DNA of 64,000 nt from assembly GCA_963847665.1 (NCBI GenBank), contig CAWKAO010000003.1, forward strand, positions 620,001 to 684,000, given 5' to 3'. The DNA is from CAWKAO01 sp963847665 (GTDB lineage Bacteria; Actinomycetota; Humimicrobiia; Humimicrobiales; Humimicrobiaceae). Numbering within the stretch: the stretch's first letter is position 1; every line of letters starts with the position of its first letter. The notes below the pieces were generated by a model. It worked only from the letters and a program-made list of their open reading frames with translations. It was not told the origin of the DNA and did not search any database. The position numbers and the translations under genes were made by a program. This document shows, in pieces, positions 18,090-26,875 of the stretch.

Positions 18090-19106
18090 ATGATAAAAAT
18101 AGCCTTGATAGGCGCAGGTTTTATTGCCCAAGCTCATGCAAGTGCTTATGGAAAAATAAAAAATGCTAAAGTTACCGCTGTAGCGGATAAGATTGAAGAT
18201 AAAGGGAAAAAGCTTGCAGAGGATTGTAATGCAAAATATTACAAAGACATCGATGATTTATTAAATAACGAGAATGTTGACTGTATAGACATATGTGTCC
18301 CGACTTTTTTACACAAAGAGATGGTCCTGAAAGCTGCAGCAGCAAAAAAACACATTTTTTGCGAAAAACCCCTTGCCTTATCTTTAGAACAAGCAGATGA
18401 AATGCTGAATGCAGTAAATAAAAATAATGTAAAAGCTATGGTAGGTCATGTATTAAGATTCTGGCCAGAATATGTAAGAATAAAAGAATATATTGATTCC
18501 GGGGTGCTGGGAAAGCCGCTTCATGCTTTCTGTCAAAGGCTTGCTGTCACACCAGACTGGCATCAGGGTGACTGGGGAGCAAGTGAAAAATTTGGAGGTG
18601 GCGCTGCTCTTGACCTGCACATCCATGACCTTGATTATCTCATCTGGATGTTTGGCAAACCGTCGATAGTGATGGCACAGGGTGTATTTGATCCTGCTAA
18701 AAAAGCATCAGGAGGTTTTGTTCATATTGCCACAACTGTAGAATTTAAGAATAAAGTCGGAGCTCTAGCAGAAGGAGGATGGGAATTTAAAGGAGCATTC
18801 CCATTTACTATGGTTTTAAGGATCCTATGTGAGAAAGGTACTGTGGAGTGGATTTTCAGAGCCGGAAAAAATATAGAGGAGAGGGCACAACAAGCTGAAG
18901 TCACAGTTTATAAGGCAGATGGTTCTGTTGAGTTATTAAAGGCTGGTAATGAGGATGCATTTTTCCAGGAACTCGATTACTTTGTTGATTGTTTAGAGAA
19001 TAACAGGCCAATAAAAAATGCTTCTTTTAAAGACGGAAGAGATTCTCTCGAACTGGCGCTTGCAGCGATCAGATCTGCAAAAGAACATTGTGCAATAAAA
19101 CTATAG
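18090..19106 (+). CDS. Gfo/Idh/MocA family oxidoreductase
   Basis: A 338-residue sugar dehydrogenase-like protein. The N-terminal Rossmann motif is LIGAGFIAQAH, EKP appears near residue 94 (FCEKPLAL), and the catalytic region GGGAALDLHIHDLDYL near 171-185 supplies the conserved aspartate and histidine. An AGGAGG site precedes the ATG. It forms an operon with the isomerase upstream and probably oxidises the same or a related sugar. Confidence 0.9.
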   Translation: MIKIALIGAGFIAQAHASAYGKIKNAKVTAVADKIEDKGKKLAEDCNAKYYKDIDDLLNNENVDCIDICVPTFLHKEMVLKAAAAKKHIFCEKPLALSLEQADEMLNAVNKNNVKAMVGHVLRFWPEYVRIKEYIDSGVLGKPLHAFCQRLAVTPDWHQGDWGASEKFGGGAALDLHIHDLDYLIWMFGKPSIVMAQGVFDPAKKASGGFVHIATTVEFKNKVGALAEGGWEFKGAFPFTMVLRILCEKGTVEWIFRAGKNIEERAQQAEVTVYKADGSVELLKAGNEDAFFQELDYFVDCLENNRPIKNASFKDGRDSLELALAAIRSAKEHCAIKL

Positions 19107-19183
19107 TATATTTAAGACAGGATCGAGTTTCCTGTTCATTGTGATATTGTATATTAAAATTTTAATAAGACTGGAGAATAATC

Positions 19184-20098
19184 ATGTCGTATTTCAAGGG
19201 TATTCTAACGCACCAGACTGTAAGTGAAGAAGATTTTAATAAATTAATGACTATGCCTTCTGATGAAATAAAAAGCTGCGCTAATGTCGGTATCGATATT
19301 GTTGAAAATGCAGGGATCCTTTATGAAAAGATGGCTCGTTCGATCGCAGATGTGATAATAAGAAATAATAATGAAGGTGCGAATACAAAAATAATTCTTC
19401 CTGTTGGTCCAACACCACAATATAAAATTTTATATGAGTATATAAACGTTGAAAAGATCGATCTGAAAAATGTCTGGATATTTTTCATGGATGAATATCT
19501 AGATTGGGAATGTAGATGGATACCTGAAAATAATCCTATGAGCTTTAGAGGGTACATGTCGAAAAACTTTTTTGATATGGTAGATAAGACTCTGGGGCTG
19601 GATAGATCACAGGTAATATTTCCTAACCCATCAGACCTTGATTTCAATGAAAATAAGATAGAGGAACTCGGTGGTATAGATGTCTGCTACGGGGGACTTG
19701 GTTATCACGGCCATATTGCCTTTAATGAACCTTTTGATACATATTACAGAAGAATGACAATTGAAAGGTTCCTTAATTCAAAAACAAGGATAATCGATTT
19801 AAACAGTGATACTTTTGTAATAAACAGCTTGTGTGGAATAGGCGGGAATTGCTACGGATTGCCCCCAAAAGCAGTGACCATAGGAATGAAACCGATAATT
19901 AATGCTAAAAGGATAGAGATCTACTGTGATGGTGGTGACCTGAACTGGCAGCTCGCAAGTTTCAGGTTAGGTGTGATGCACCCACCCACCCTGGACCGTC
20001 CAGGGACTTTACTTCAACTTCATCCTGATCCAAAGGAGACTGTACTGTTTGTAGCAGACAGGTTAACAGCACGTCCTATTATTGTTGCCCCAAAATAA
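19184..20098 (+). CDS. glucosamine-6-phosphate deaminase-like protein, copy 2
   Basis: A 304-residue NagB-fold protein, longer than NagB mainly at the N terminus. It shows FFMDEYLDWE (the general-base aspartate), MSFRGYMSKNFFD and YHGHIAFNEP. The residue equivalent to the relay aspartate of NagB is histidine here. The C-terminal tail ends in a proline-rich LHPDPKETVLFVAD segment. It ends 2 bases before the URO-D-family gene. Together with the PIG-L gene it suggests processing of an amino sugar, but the changed active site leaves the reaction open. Confidence 0.8.
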   Translation: MSYFKGILTHQTVSEEDFNKLMTMPSDEIKSCANVGIDIVENAGILYEKMARSIADVIIRNNNEGANTKIILPVGPTPQYKILYEYINVEKIDLKNVWIFFMDEYLDWECRWIPENNPMSFRGYMSKNFFDMVDKTLGLDRSQVIFPNPSDLDFNENKIEELGGIDVCYGGLGYHGHIAFNEPFDTYYRRMTIERFLNSKTRIIDLNSDTFVINSLCGIGGNCYGLPPKAVTIGMKPIINAKRIEIYCDGGDLNWQLASFRLGVMHPPTLDRPGTLLQLHPDPKETVLFVADRLTARPIIVAPK

Positions 20099-20100
20099 CT

Positions 20101-21243
20101 ATGAGCATAGAATCTAAAAAACTGATAGTTGATTGTATAAGACACAAGAATATAGGCAAAGTCCCAACAATGTATAGAGGTGAGCCATCAACAAATGAAA
20201 AGCTTATTGATTTTTTTAACCTAAACAGGCTTGAAGACGATTGGGAAAAACTAATTGAGCTGCTTGGAGCTGATAACTATTCTGATGGAGAGACACTTGG
20301 AGGATTCACCACTTATTTTCCAAAATATACAGGCCCTGATTTTAAAAGCTTGTTTGAAGTAAACAGATTTGACATCTGGGGGATAAAATCTGAAGAGGTC
20401 TATATTGGAAGAGAAAGGCATATTGTTTTTTCAAAAACACCTCCATTAAGCATGAAGGACGATGTTTCCGCTCTGCATGATTACCCATACCCTAAACTTG
20501 AATGGTTTGATTTTAGTATTTATAAAAACAATACCGAACAGGTCTCACATAAAAGTGATAATGAGCAACAGGAGATCAGATTATCTGATTTTAAAAGATC
20601 AGAGACCTATTTTTTAAACACAAGTTGCCTTAACAGTATATTCATGGTCTCTACATATATGAGGGGGCTGGAAAAGTTATTTATAGATTTTTTATTAAAT
20701 CCGTTATATGCAGAAACCCTGCTTGTAAAGATAGGCGATTTTATGGTTGAATTTAACCGGAAAAATCTTGCTACAATCGGGAAATTCATTGATCTTTATG
20801 GAATCTGGGATGATTTTGCTGACCAGGAAGGTCTCCTCATCTCCCCAGATCTATGGAGAAAGTTATATAAGCCCTGGTATATAAAATTTATAAATGAAGC
20901 AAAAAAGCATGATTTATTGATCTGCTTTCATGTTTGTGGAAACTGCTCGGATATAATCGGTGATTTAATTGAAATGGGAGTGGATATTCTTGACCCGATC
21001 CAGGTTTCTGCAAAGAATATGGATCTGGAGAACCTTAAAGCAAAATTTGGTAAAAATATATGTTTTCATGGTGGATTGGATACACAAAAATTTCTACCCT
21101 TTGTTACAAAAGAAGATGTAAAAAAAGAAGTCAGAAGAATAAAAGATCTCTTTAATAAAACCGGCGGCTTGATACTTGGCCCTTCCCATTATTTAACTTC
21201 TGATATACCAGTTGATAATATATTAGCTATTTACAGTGAATAA
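20101..21243 (+). CDS. uroporphyrinogen decarboxylase (URO-D) family protein, copy 1
   Basis: A 380-residue member of the URO-D superfamily, which also contains cobalamin-linked methyltransferases such as MtaA. The HVCGNCSD segment (histidine near 279) resembles the H-x-C zinc motif of the methyltransferase branch, and CFHGGLDT follows. It lacks the usual heme-gene context, lying 2 bases after a NagB-like gene and before an EamA transporter, so heme synthesis is unlikely. A distant paralogue at 50434 is also in a catabolic operon. The function is unknown. Confidence 0.8.
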   Translation: MSIESKKLIVDCIRHKNIGKVPTMYRGEPSTNEKLIDFFNLNRLEDDWEKLIELLGADNYSDGETLGGFTTYFPKYTGPDFKSLFEVNRFDIWGIKSEEVYIGRERHIVFSKTPPLSMKDDVSALHDYPYPKLEWFDFSIYKNNTEQVSHKSDNEQQEIRLSDFKRSETYFLNTSCLNSIFMVSTYMRGLEKLFIDFLLNPLYAETLLVKIGDFMVEFNRKNLATIGKFIDLYGIWDDFADQEGLLISPDLWRKLYKPWYIKFINEAKKHDLLICFHVCGNCSDIIGDLIEMGVDILDPIQVSAKNMDLENLKAKFGKNICFHGGLDTQKFLPFVTKEDVKKEVRRIKDLFNKTGGLILGPSHYLTSDIPVDNILAIYSE

Positions 21244-21283
21244 TCCTATGGGATTTTAAGCTATATAAAAAGGTTATTATCAC

Positions 21284-22222
21284 ATGCTAAAAAAGAAGAG
21301 TGGCTTTCGAATCGAATATTTTCTAATGCTTATAGTCTCGTTTTTCTGGGCTATCGGTCATCCTTTAGGGAGGATCATCGTACAAAGTGTTCATCCCTTC
21401 CAGATCGGTACCTTAACCCTAAGCACTGGATTCATCGGGCTGCTCATATTCTTAATTATTTCTGGCAGGATCAGGGGGATAAAAAAATTTTCATACCGGG
21501 ATGTGCTCTTTTCTCTGGGGCTTGGTGTGTTCGGTTTCTTTTTTTATCAGATACTGACATTTAGTGCCCTTGCCCGTATTCCTGCTTCCATGAATGCAGT
21601 ACTTATATCCAGTAATGTAGTTTTTATCACCCTTCTCGCAGCCCTTATTCTTAAAGAGCGTATTAAGCCTGCAAGTATTGTAGGCATAATCCTTGCATTA
21701 TGTGGGGTAATACTTGTGACATTCAACAAAGGTCTATCTTTTGGAGAGGGAACAGGAAGAATGGATTTACTTGGATTTTCCTTCTCTCTACTGGCGGCTT
21801 TATCATTTGCACTCTATTCAGTCCTTGGAAAAAGAATACTTGCCTCCAACGATACCCTTATTGTGGCTGCCCTTGCGCTGTTTTCGGGAGCAGTTTTATT
21901 GACTGTGCTTACAGCGATCACAGTCGGTTTTACAGAGATAGCTTTAGCAGGTTGGTCCACGATTCTCATCATGGTATTTCTTGGCCTCACCATGATCGGT
22001 ATCGCTTATCCACTCTGGTTTACCTGTATCAAGAAGCTTCCTGTATCGCACGTTTCTATTTATATCTACCTTACTCCGGTTTTTGCTGTTATTCTCTCAC
22101 TCATTATTTTAAATGAGCGATTTTCCTGGTTATTCTGGGTCGGTGGTGCAGTTATTATGGGAGGTATCATCATTACCAATGTATTTGCATCAGGTAAACC
22201 TGCAATAAAGGAAAAAAAATAA
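21284..22222 (+). CDS. EamA/DMT family transporter
   Basis: A 312-residue membrane protein with about ten hydrophobic helices arranged as two EamA repeats. The second-half landmarks are SVLGKRIL and the helix-8/9 region containing PVFAVILS. It belongs to the drug/metabolite transporter superfamily of small-molecule exporters or importers. It closes the operon that began with the sugar importer and is followed by a 429-base gap. Confidence 0.9.
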   Translation: MLKKKSGFRIEYFLMLIVSFFWAIGHPLGRIIVQSVHPFQIGTLTLSTGFIGLLIFLIISGRIRGIKKFSYRDVLFSLGLGVFGFFFYQILTFSALARIPASMNAVLISSNVVFITLLAALILKERIKPASIVGIILALCGVILVTFNKGLSFGEGTGRMDLLGFSFSLLAALSFALYSVLGKRILASNDTLIVAALALFSGAVLLTVLTAITVGFTEIALAGWSTILIMVFLGLTMIGIAYPLWFTCIKKLPVSHVSIYIYLTPVFAVILSLIILNERFSWLFWVGGAVIMGGIIITNVFASGKPAIKEKK

Positions 22223-22651
22223 TTTATTTACAGAAATTTTATAATTAAAAGAAAATGAGATTATCAATATATTTTTTCTGAGAAATTAAACAATTTTTTT
22301 AGTATTTCATATTTCTTTAAAAGCTGGAATAATTGTTATATTATATGCAAAATAAATATAATTTTATCAAATAAAACTATTACGCATTTTTTTAGATGGT
22401 TCCTTTATAGCCAATAACTTGGTACTTAATTAATTTTAACCGATACTTGAAAAACTAAAAAATTCGCTATTTAGAAAGATTGGAGGTGATAACAAAAAAA
22501 AATGCAAGCAGAAAGGAGGTGTTATCTTTATGGGCAAAGGATAAGATTTAGTTATTATAAAAGGAAACTAATAATTATAGTGAATTTACTAAATCTTAAA
22601 TAAGAAATGTTCAATTCTAGAAAAAATTAATTAACTTGAAAGGGGTTTATA
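22223..22651 (+). other. intergenic leader region before second ABC importer
   Basis: An AT-rich 429-base stretch. The last 170 bases hold two strong Shine-Dalgarno sequences and a possible 33-codon frame, listed separately. The rest shows no gene, hairpin or promoter that I can defend. The position suggests the 5' leader of the importer operon. Confidence 0.5.
22502..22603 (+). CDS. possible 33-residue leader peptide
   Basis: ATG at 22502 follows TTGGAGGTGATAAC (GGAGG at 22482-22486) by an acceptable distance. The frame encodes a basic, then hydrophobic peptide beginning MQAERRCYLYGQ and ending NLLNLK. A second consensus Shine-Dalgarno (AAAGGAGGTG, 22512-22521) inside it drives a perfectly spaced four-codon frame, MGKG, ending at 22544. 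No homologue is recognised. Either or both may be regulatory leader frames of the downstream importer, or chance. Confidence 0.3.
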   Translation: MQAERRCYLYGQRIRFSYYKRKLIIIVNLLNLK

Positions 22652-23830
22652 GTGAAACGATATATATGGTTATCACTTGTCTTAGTAGTATCTATATCGA
22701 TGTTGGTAAGTTTTACTCTTGTTGGTTGTAAACAAGCAACCACTACGGCAGAAGAGACTACAATGGCTGAAGAAACTACAATGGCTGAAGAAACAGCTGC
22801 CGTAGAAGAAGGGCCAGCTGAGCTTGTTGACGTTACCTGGATCAGTCCCAGAGGAACACTGGATGTAATGGATGATTATAATATATGGGTTGCAATTGAG
22901 ATGGGTTATTTTGCGGAACTTGGCATTAATCCAATTATGGAACCAGGACCCAATGAAGCACTTGCAACATGTAAGTTTGTAAGTGAAGGACAGGCAGATA
23001 TCGGTTATCCATCACCAGGAGTCTTGACCTCAAGTGTTGATACAGGTATGGATGTTATAATGGCTATGGAATATATAAAGGACCAGGTCTTTAATTTTGC
23101 TGTTAAAGAAGATAGCGATATACAGTCTGTCCAGGAATTGGCCGGCAAAACAATATCCATATGGGCTCCAGGTGGAGAGGTAGTGACTATCCCGATATTA
23201 AAAGAAGTAGGAATTGACCCTGATGGTGTAAATTTTGTATATGGTAGTAACTGGGGCCAAATGGTAACTCTTGGAGAAGCTGATGCAGCTCAATCTTGGG
23301 CAGGATTAGGACCGCAATGGGACGCTGTCGGGCTTGGCTTAAGATATTTTTATGGTACTGATTATTCGACAATGCCATCCAATGGTTATGCGGTCAGAAA
23401 ATCAGATCTAGCCGATCCTGCAAAGAGAGAATTACTGGTGAAGTTTTTAAGAGCATCAGCAATGGGTATAGAATTTGCGCGTCAAAATCCACGTGCTGCA
23501 GCTCAAATTACTTATGATAAGTTTGCGACTGTTAGAGAGCAAATGGAACCCCAGCTTGCACTTGCATCACTTCAGGAGCTGCATTGGCTTTATACAGGCA
23601 GTGAAAGAGAACTTGGCGGGTATGGAACTGCTCCAGAATCATGGAATACGTATCTTGAAATAATTTACGAACTGGGACAAACTCAAAAGAAACTTACATT
23701 TGAGGATGTTGCTACTAACGAGCTGGTACCTGAGATAAATGATTTTGATAAAGCTAAAGTTAAGGCTGATGCGGAAGCCTTTGAACTTAACGACACATGG
23801 AAAGATGTAGAAGTCGTCGGCAACTGGTAA
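22652..23830 (+). CDS. ABC transporter substrate-binding lipoprotein, SsuA/THI5-like
   Basis: A 392-residue binding protein of the nitrate/sulfonate/thiamine-precursor (NMT1/THI5) class. The lipoprotein signal ends LVGC with cysteine 26, followed by a linker with AEETTM repeats (33-46). The mature domain has the typical AIEMGYFAELGI helix near 91 and SEGQADIGYPSPGV. The start is GTG after AAGGGG. The ATPase and permease for this importer follow. Ligands of the class are small anions, amines or pyrimidine precursors; nothing here fixes which. Confidence 0.9.
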   Translation: MKRYIWLSLVLVVSISMLVSFTLVGCKQATTTAEETTMAEETTMAEETAAVEEGPAELVDVTWISPRGTLDVMDDYNIWVAIEMGYFAELGINPIMEPGPNEALATCKFVSEGQADIGYPSPGVLTSSVDTGMDVIMAMEYIKDQVFNFAVKEDSDIQSVQELAGKTISIWAPGGEVVTIPILKEVGIDPDGVNFVYGSNWGQMVTLGEADAAQSWAGLGPQWDAVGLGLRYFYGTDYSTMPSNGYAVRKSDLADPAKRELLVKFLRASAMGIEFARQNPRAAAQITYDKFATVREQMEPQLALASLQELHWLYTGSERELGGYGTAPESWNTYLEIIYELGQTQKKLTFEDVATNELVPEINDFDKAKVKADAEAFELNDTWKDVEVVGNW

Positions 23831-23885
23831 AAAGATTATAAAATTATTAAAATCATGTACATTGATCATCTAAGATAGGAATTGG

Positions 23886-23928
23886 TAAGCTAACAGCTCA
23901 AAAATAATCAAAATGGGCTGTTAGCTTA
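23886..23928 (+). terminator. intercistronic hairpin between binding-protein and ATPase genes
   Basis: Perfect 12-base arms TAAGCTAACAGC (23886-23897) and GCTGTTAGCTTA (23917-23928) around a 19-base loop. No T-run follows. It occupies the same place as the hairpin at 13840 in the first importer and probably has the same role of stabilising the upstream message and dampening downstream expression. Confidence 0.7.
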
Positions 23929-23948
23929 TATAAAAATAAGGAGATTTT

Positions 23949-24770
23949 ATGAATGATGAATTTATTATTGTTACGGAGAATGTCAGTAAAACTTACATAA
24001 CCCAAAAAGAACCGGTACCTGCTATAAAAGATTTTTCGATGCAGATAAAAGAAGGGGACTTTGTAGCTATAGTGGGACCAAGTGGTTGTGGAAAAACAAC
24101 CCTTCTTTGGGGTCTGACTGGCCTTCACCCCTTTACTTCTGGGAGAGCATTAATACTGGGAGAAGAAGTAGAAAAACCAAGAAAAGAAGTTGGGATAATC
24201 TTTCAGCAGTCTAATCTTTTACCGTGGAGAAATTTAATTGATAATATGTATTTTCCACTTGAAATAATGAGAGAAAACTTAAATGATTATAAAGAGCACG
24301 TTTCAGAGTTGATAGAAAGTGTTGGTTTGGGTGGTTTTGAAAAACGATACCCAAAAGAACTTTCTGGAGGCATGCAGCAGAGAGCGTCAATCGTAAGAGC
24401 ATTATCATATGACCCAAAAATACTGCTGATGGACGAACCATTTGGGGCGCTTGATGCTTATACAAGAGATGAGATGGACACACTTATTTTAGGAATTTGG
24501 GAAAAGACAAAAAAGACTATTGTCTTTGTGACACATAGAATAGAGGAAGCAGTTTACCTTGCAAATAAAGTATATGTTATGACTCCCCGGCCTGCAATAA
24601 ATTCTGAAACTTTCAATATTGATCTACCAAGGCCTCGTCCGGCTGGCATAACTATGGATAAGATATTTTTTGAGATTGTAGCAAAAATTAAGAAAAAAAT
24701 TGTAGATGATGTAGAGGCACAAAAAAAAGCTGGAAAATATGCAAGCCAGGCTTTCAGTACTGTAGCTTAG
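23949..24770 (+). CDS. ABC transporter ATP-binding protein, SsuB/TauB-like
   Basis: A 273-residue cytoplasmic ATPase. Walker A GPSGCGKTT is near 40-48, signature LSGGMQQR near 139, Walker B ILLMDEPFGALD near 159, and the switch histidine is in VTHRIEEA. The FGALD motif after Walker B is characteristic of nitrate/taurine/sulfonate importers. A short GGAG site precedes the ATG. It pairs with the binding protein upstream and the permease 110 bases downstream. Confidence 0.93.
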   Translation: MNDEFIIVTENVSKTYITQKEPVPAIKDFSMQIKEGDFVAIVGPSGCGKTTLLWGLTGLHPFTSGRALILGEEVEKPRKEVGIIFQQSNLLPWRNLIDNMYFPLEIMRENLNDYKEHVSELIESVGLGGFEKRYPKELSGGMQQRASIVRALSYDPKILLMDEPFGALDAYTRDEMDTLILGIWEKTKKTIVFVTHRIEEAVYLANKVYVMTPRPAINSETFNIDLPRPRPAGITMDKIFFEIVAKIKKKIVDDVEAQKKAGKYASQAFSTVA

Positions 24771-24880
24771 AAAAAAATTATTTTGTATCTACCATCTATA
24801 TAAAATTTAATTACGAAATAAAATATAGGAAGTAAATATTTAAGTTATAAATAGAATATAAAAACTACAGGAGTATATTT

Positions 24881-25741
24881 ATGAGTAACTATGACGAAGA
24901 ATTAAAAGATAAGATACCAGATTTCGAAGAGGCAGAGCACCATCATAAGCAGACAAGCAGCCTCGATATTTCTGCTACTGTGTCTGCCGTAAAAATACAC
25001 GGATGGAAGCAAGTTGTAGGTATTTTAGTAATGGCAATTATCATCATAGGCCTCTGGGAGCTTCTTGTCAGGTTGTTTCACGTTCCGGAGTATGTCTTTC
25101 CGACACCAACTGCAATTATAAAAGCGCTGATTACTTCTTTTCCAAATATATATCCCGATTTTTTATATACACTATCGGCACTTGTGTCCGGATATTTAAT
25201 AGGAGCTTCGATAGGACTTATTTTGGCTGCTGTTCTTACCCAGATACCATTTATAGAGAAAATAATAACTCCTTATATAATTTTAATAATAACAACTCCA
25301 ACGATTGCCCTGATTCCTTTACTTATGATAATGCTCGGGTTTAATATCTGGCCAAGAATAATAGCAGTTGCATTAGCTGTAGGGCCAATGGTCATGATCA
25401 ATTCAGTCACAGGTTTCAGGCAGACAGATCTGGCAAAGATCGCTCTTGCAAAATCTTATGGGGCGACTACTTTTCAAATATTTAGAAAGATCCGATTTCC
25501 TCTTGCACTTCCTATGATCAATGTAGGGTTACTTGTCGGAGGTATTTTTGGTCTTATCACTGCAGTTGGAGCAGATATGGTTGGAGGTAAAATAGGGTTG
25601 GGCCATAAAATAGCATATTATTCTGCTCTTGCCAGAATGGGTAACTTTTTTGCTACAATACTTTTAGTTTCTATAATAGGGATTTCTATATGGATCATTA
25701 TGGCAAATGTCGGGAGAAAATGGTCAAGCTGGAGCGAGTAG
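24881..25741 (+). CDS. ABC transporter permease, SsuC/TauC-like
   Basis: A 286-residue permease with a hydrophilic histidine-containing N-terminal tail (about 45 residues), longer than usual, then six predicted helices. The coupling EAA-type loop reads ALAKSYGATTFQIFRKIRFP near 186-205. The PTPTAIIKAL segment near 78 is also typical of the class. An ACAGGAG site precedes the ATG. It completes the second importer. Immediately downstream lies the decayed PIG-L gene. Confidence 0.92.
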   Translation: MSNYDEELKDKIPDFEEAEHHHKQTSSLDISATVSAVKIHGWKQVVGILVMAIIIIGLWELLVRLFHVPEYVFPTPTAIIKALITSFPNIYPDFLYTLSALVSGYLIGASIGLILAAVLTQIPFIEKIITPYIILIITTPTIALIPLLMIMLGFNIWPRIIAVALAVGPMVMINSVTGFRQTDLAKIALAKSYGATTFQIFRKIRFPLALPMINVGLLVGGIFGLITAVGADMVGGKIGLGHKIAYYSALARMGNFFATILLVSIIGISIWIIMANVGRKWSSWSE

Positions 25742-25785
25742 AAGTCCTGAATTGATTAATAATAGTATTTTGTTTAAAAAGAACT

Positions 25786-25989
25786 ATGAAGGTTCCAGTG
25801 GTAATTATTCACTTGGAAGATCTAGAAGTTTTTTGTATAGGAAAATGTGCTCATAAGAATATAAATATTTTAGGGCAGATTGATCCAGACCTGTTTATCA
25901 CTCAAAATACAAATAAATTAGTTTACGAGTCTTCTTATCATCCAAATCTTAAAGTAAACACAAAAAATAAAAATATTTTTGTATCTTGA
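25786..25989 (+). pseudogene. remnant of a PIG-L/LmbE deacetylase gene
   Basis: A 67-codon frame that aligns by eye in pieces to the intact PIG-L protein at 16507. MKVPVVIIHLEDLEVFCIG matches the start of that protein, with the AHPDD metal motif degraded to IHLED. After a large internal deletion, DPDLFIT matches DPDLVIT and KLVYESSYHPNL matches KLVFEATYLANL, with the second metal motif lost. There is no ribosome site. It precedes the second sugar isomerase just as the intact gene precedes the first, so it is a relic of a duplicated PIG-L/isomerase module. Confidence 0.75.
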
Positions 25990-26004
25990 TCTGAAGGAGG
26001 AAAC

Positions 26005-26808
26005 ATGAAAAGTACAATAGGAGTTGTGACTTCTACTTATCCTAATTTCAGTGGTGTTGAAGCTATGGAAGGTATATCAAAAGCAGGTTTTAAGTATATA
26101 GAGCTGGCGTCAGCACCCGCATTTTTCGAGCACATGCCAAGACCTGAAAAGAGTACTGATAAGAATATAGTGGATGGAGTTCTAGATTTATGCAAAAAAT
26201 ACAATCTGACCCTGCAAACTATTGCTGGACACACAAGGATGATGAAGGAAGATTCAGTTAAGAATTTTAAAACTGTCATAGACTTTGCAAACCTGGCAGG
26301 AGTAAAATTTATAACTACAGATGCTGGAGATGTTAATGGAAAGGATGACGAGAAAAAGTTTTATGCTGATGTATCAGAGCTTTCAGAATATGCACAAGAT
26401 AAAGGGATAAGCATATGTTTTGAGATGCATGGAAACTGGTGTAATAACGGTAAGAACGGTGCAGAGATAATAAAAGTGATAAACCGTCCGAATATAAGAT
26501 TAAATTATGACACTGGTAATGTTATTCTTTATGGTAAAACCAGACCTGAAGAAGACATAAAATATGCTCTCCCATATATGGGGCATCTACACATAAAAGA
26601 CCATGGAAGTGGTAAGATAGGAGAATGGAATTTCCCTGCGCTTGGTGATGGAGTGCTTGACTTTGATAAAATTTTTGACCTCTTAGAGGATTACACCGGA
26701 CCTTCAAGTGTCGAGGTTGAGTTTGAAGGGAAAGAGCATACTTTAGATGAAATAAACCATGCAGTAAAAAAGTCTTTTGATTTTTTAAAAGGTTATGGAT
26801 ATGTTTAA
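26005..26808 (+). CDS. sugar phosphate isomerase/epimerase (TIM barrel), copy 2
   Basis: A 267-residue paralogue of the protein at 17253, of identical length and alignable without gaps. It keeps the same candidate metal and active-site segments: CFEMHG, NYDTGN, GHLHIKD and VEVEFEG. A strong AAGGAGG site precedes the ATG. It follows the PIG-L remnant and precedes a small VOC protein and a Gfo/Idh/MocA dehydrogenase, so the isomerase-dehydrogenase pairing is kept in both copies. Confidence 0.88.
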   Translation: MKSTIGVVTSTYPNFSGVEAMEGISKAGFKYIELASAPAFFEHMPRPEKSTDKNIVDGVLDLCKKYNLTLQTIAGHTRMMKEDSVKNFKTVIDFANLAGVKFITTDAGDVNGKDDEKKFYADVSELSEYAQDKGISICFEMHGNWCNNGKNGAEIIKVINRPNIRLNYDTGNVILYGKTRPEEDIKYALPYMGHLHIKDHGSGKIGEWNFPALGDGVLDFDKIFDLLEDYTGPSSVEVEFEGKEHTLDEINHAVKKSFDFLKGYGYV

Positions 26809-26875
26809 TAAAGAATCAGAGTAAAAAAGTCTAGACCATACTTAATTGAATAATTAAAATTTAGGGAGGGGTAAA

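Noticed and set aside
21700..22116. 138-codon open frame overlapping the EamA transporter
   Set aside because: It is a shadow of the transporter gene in another phase; the transporter has clear family helices, while this frame has no ribosome site and no recognisable domain.
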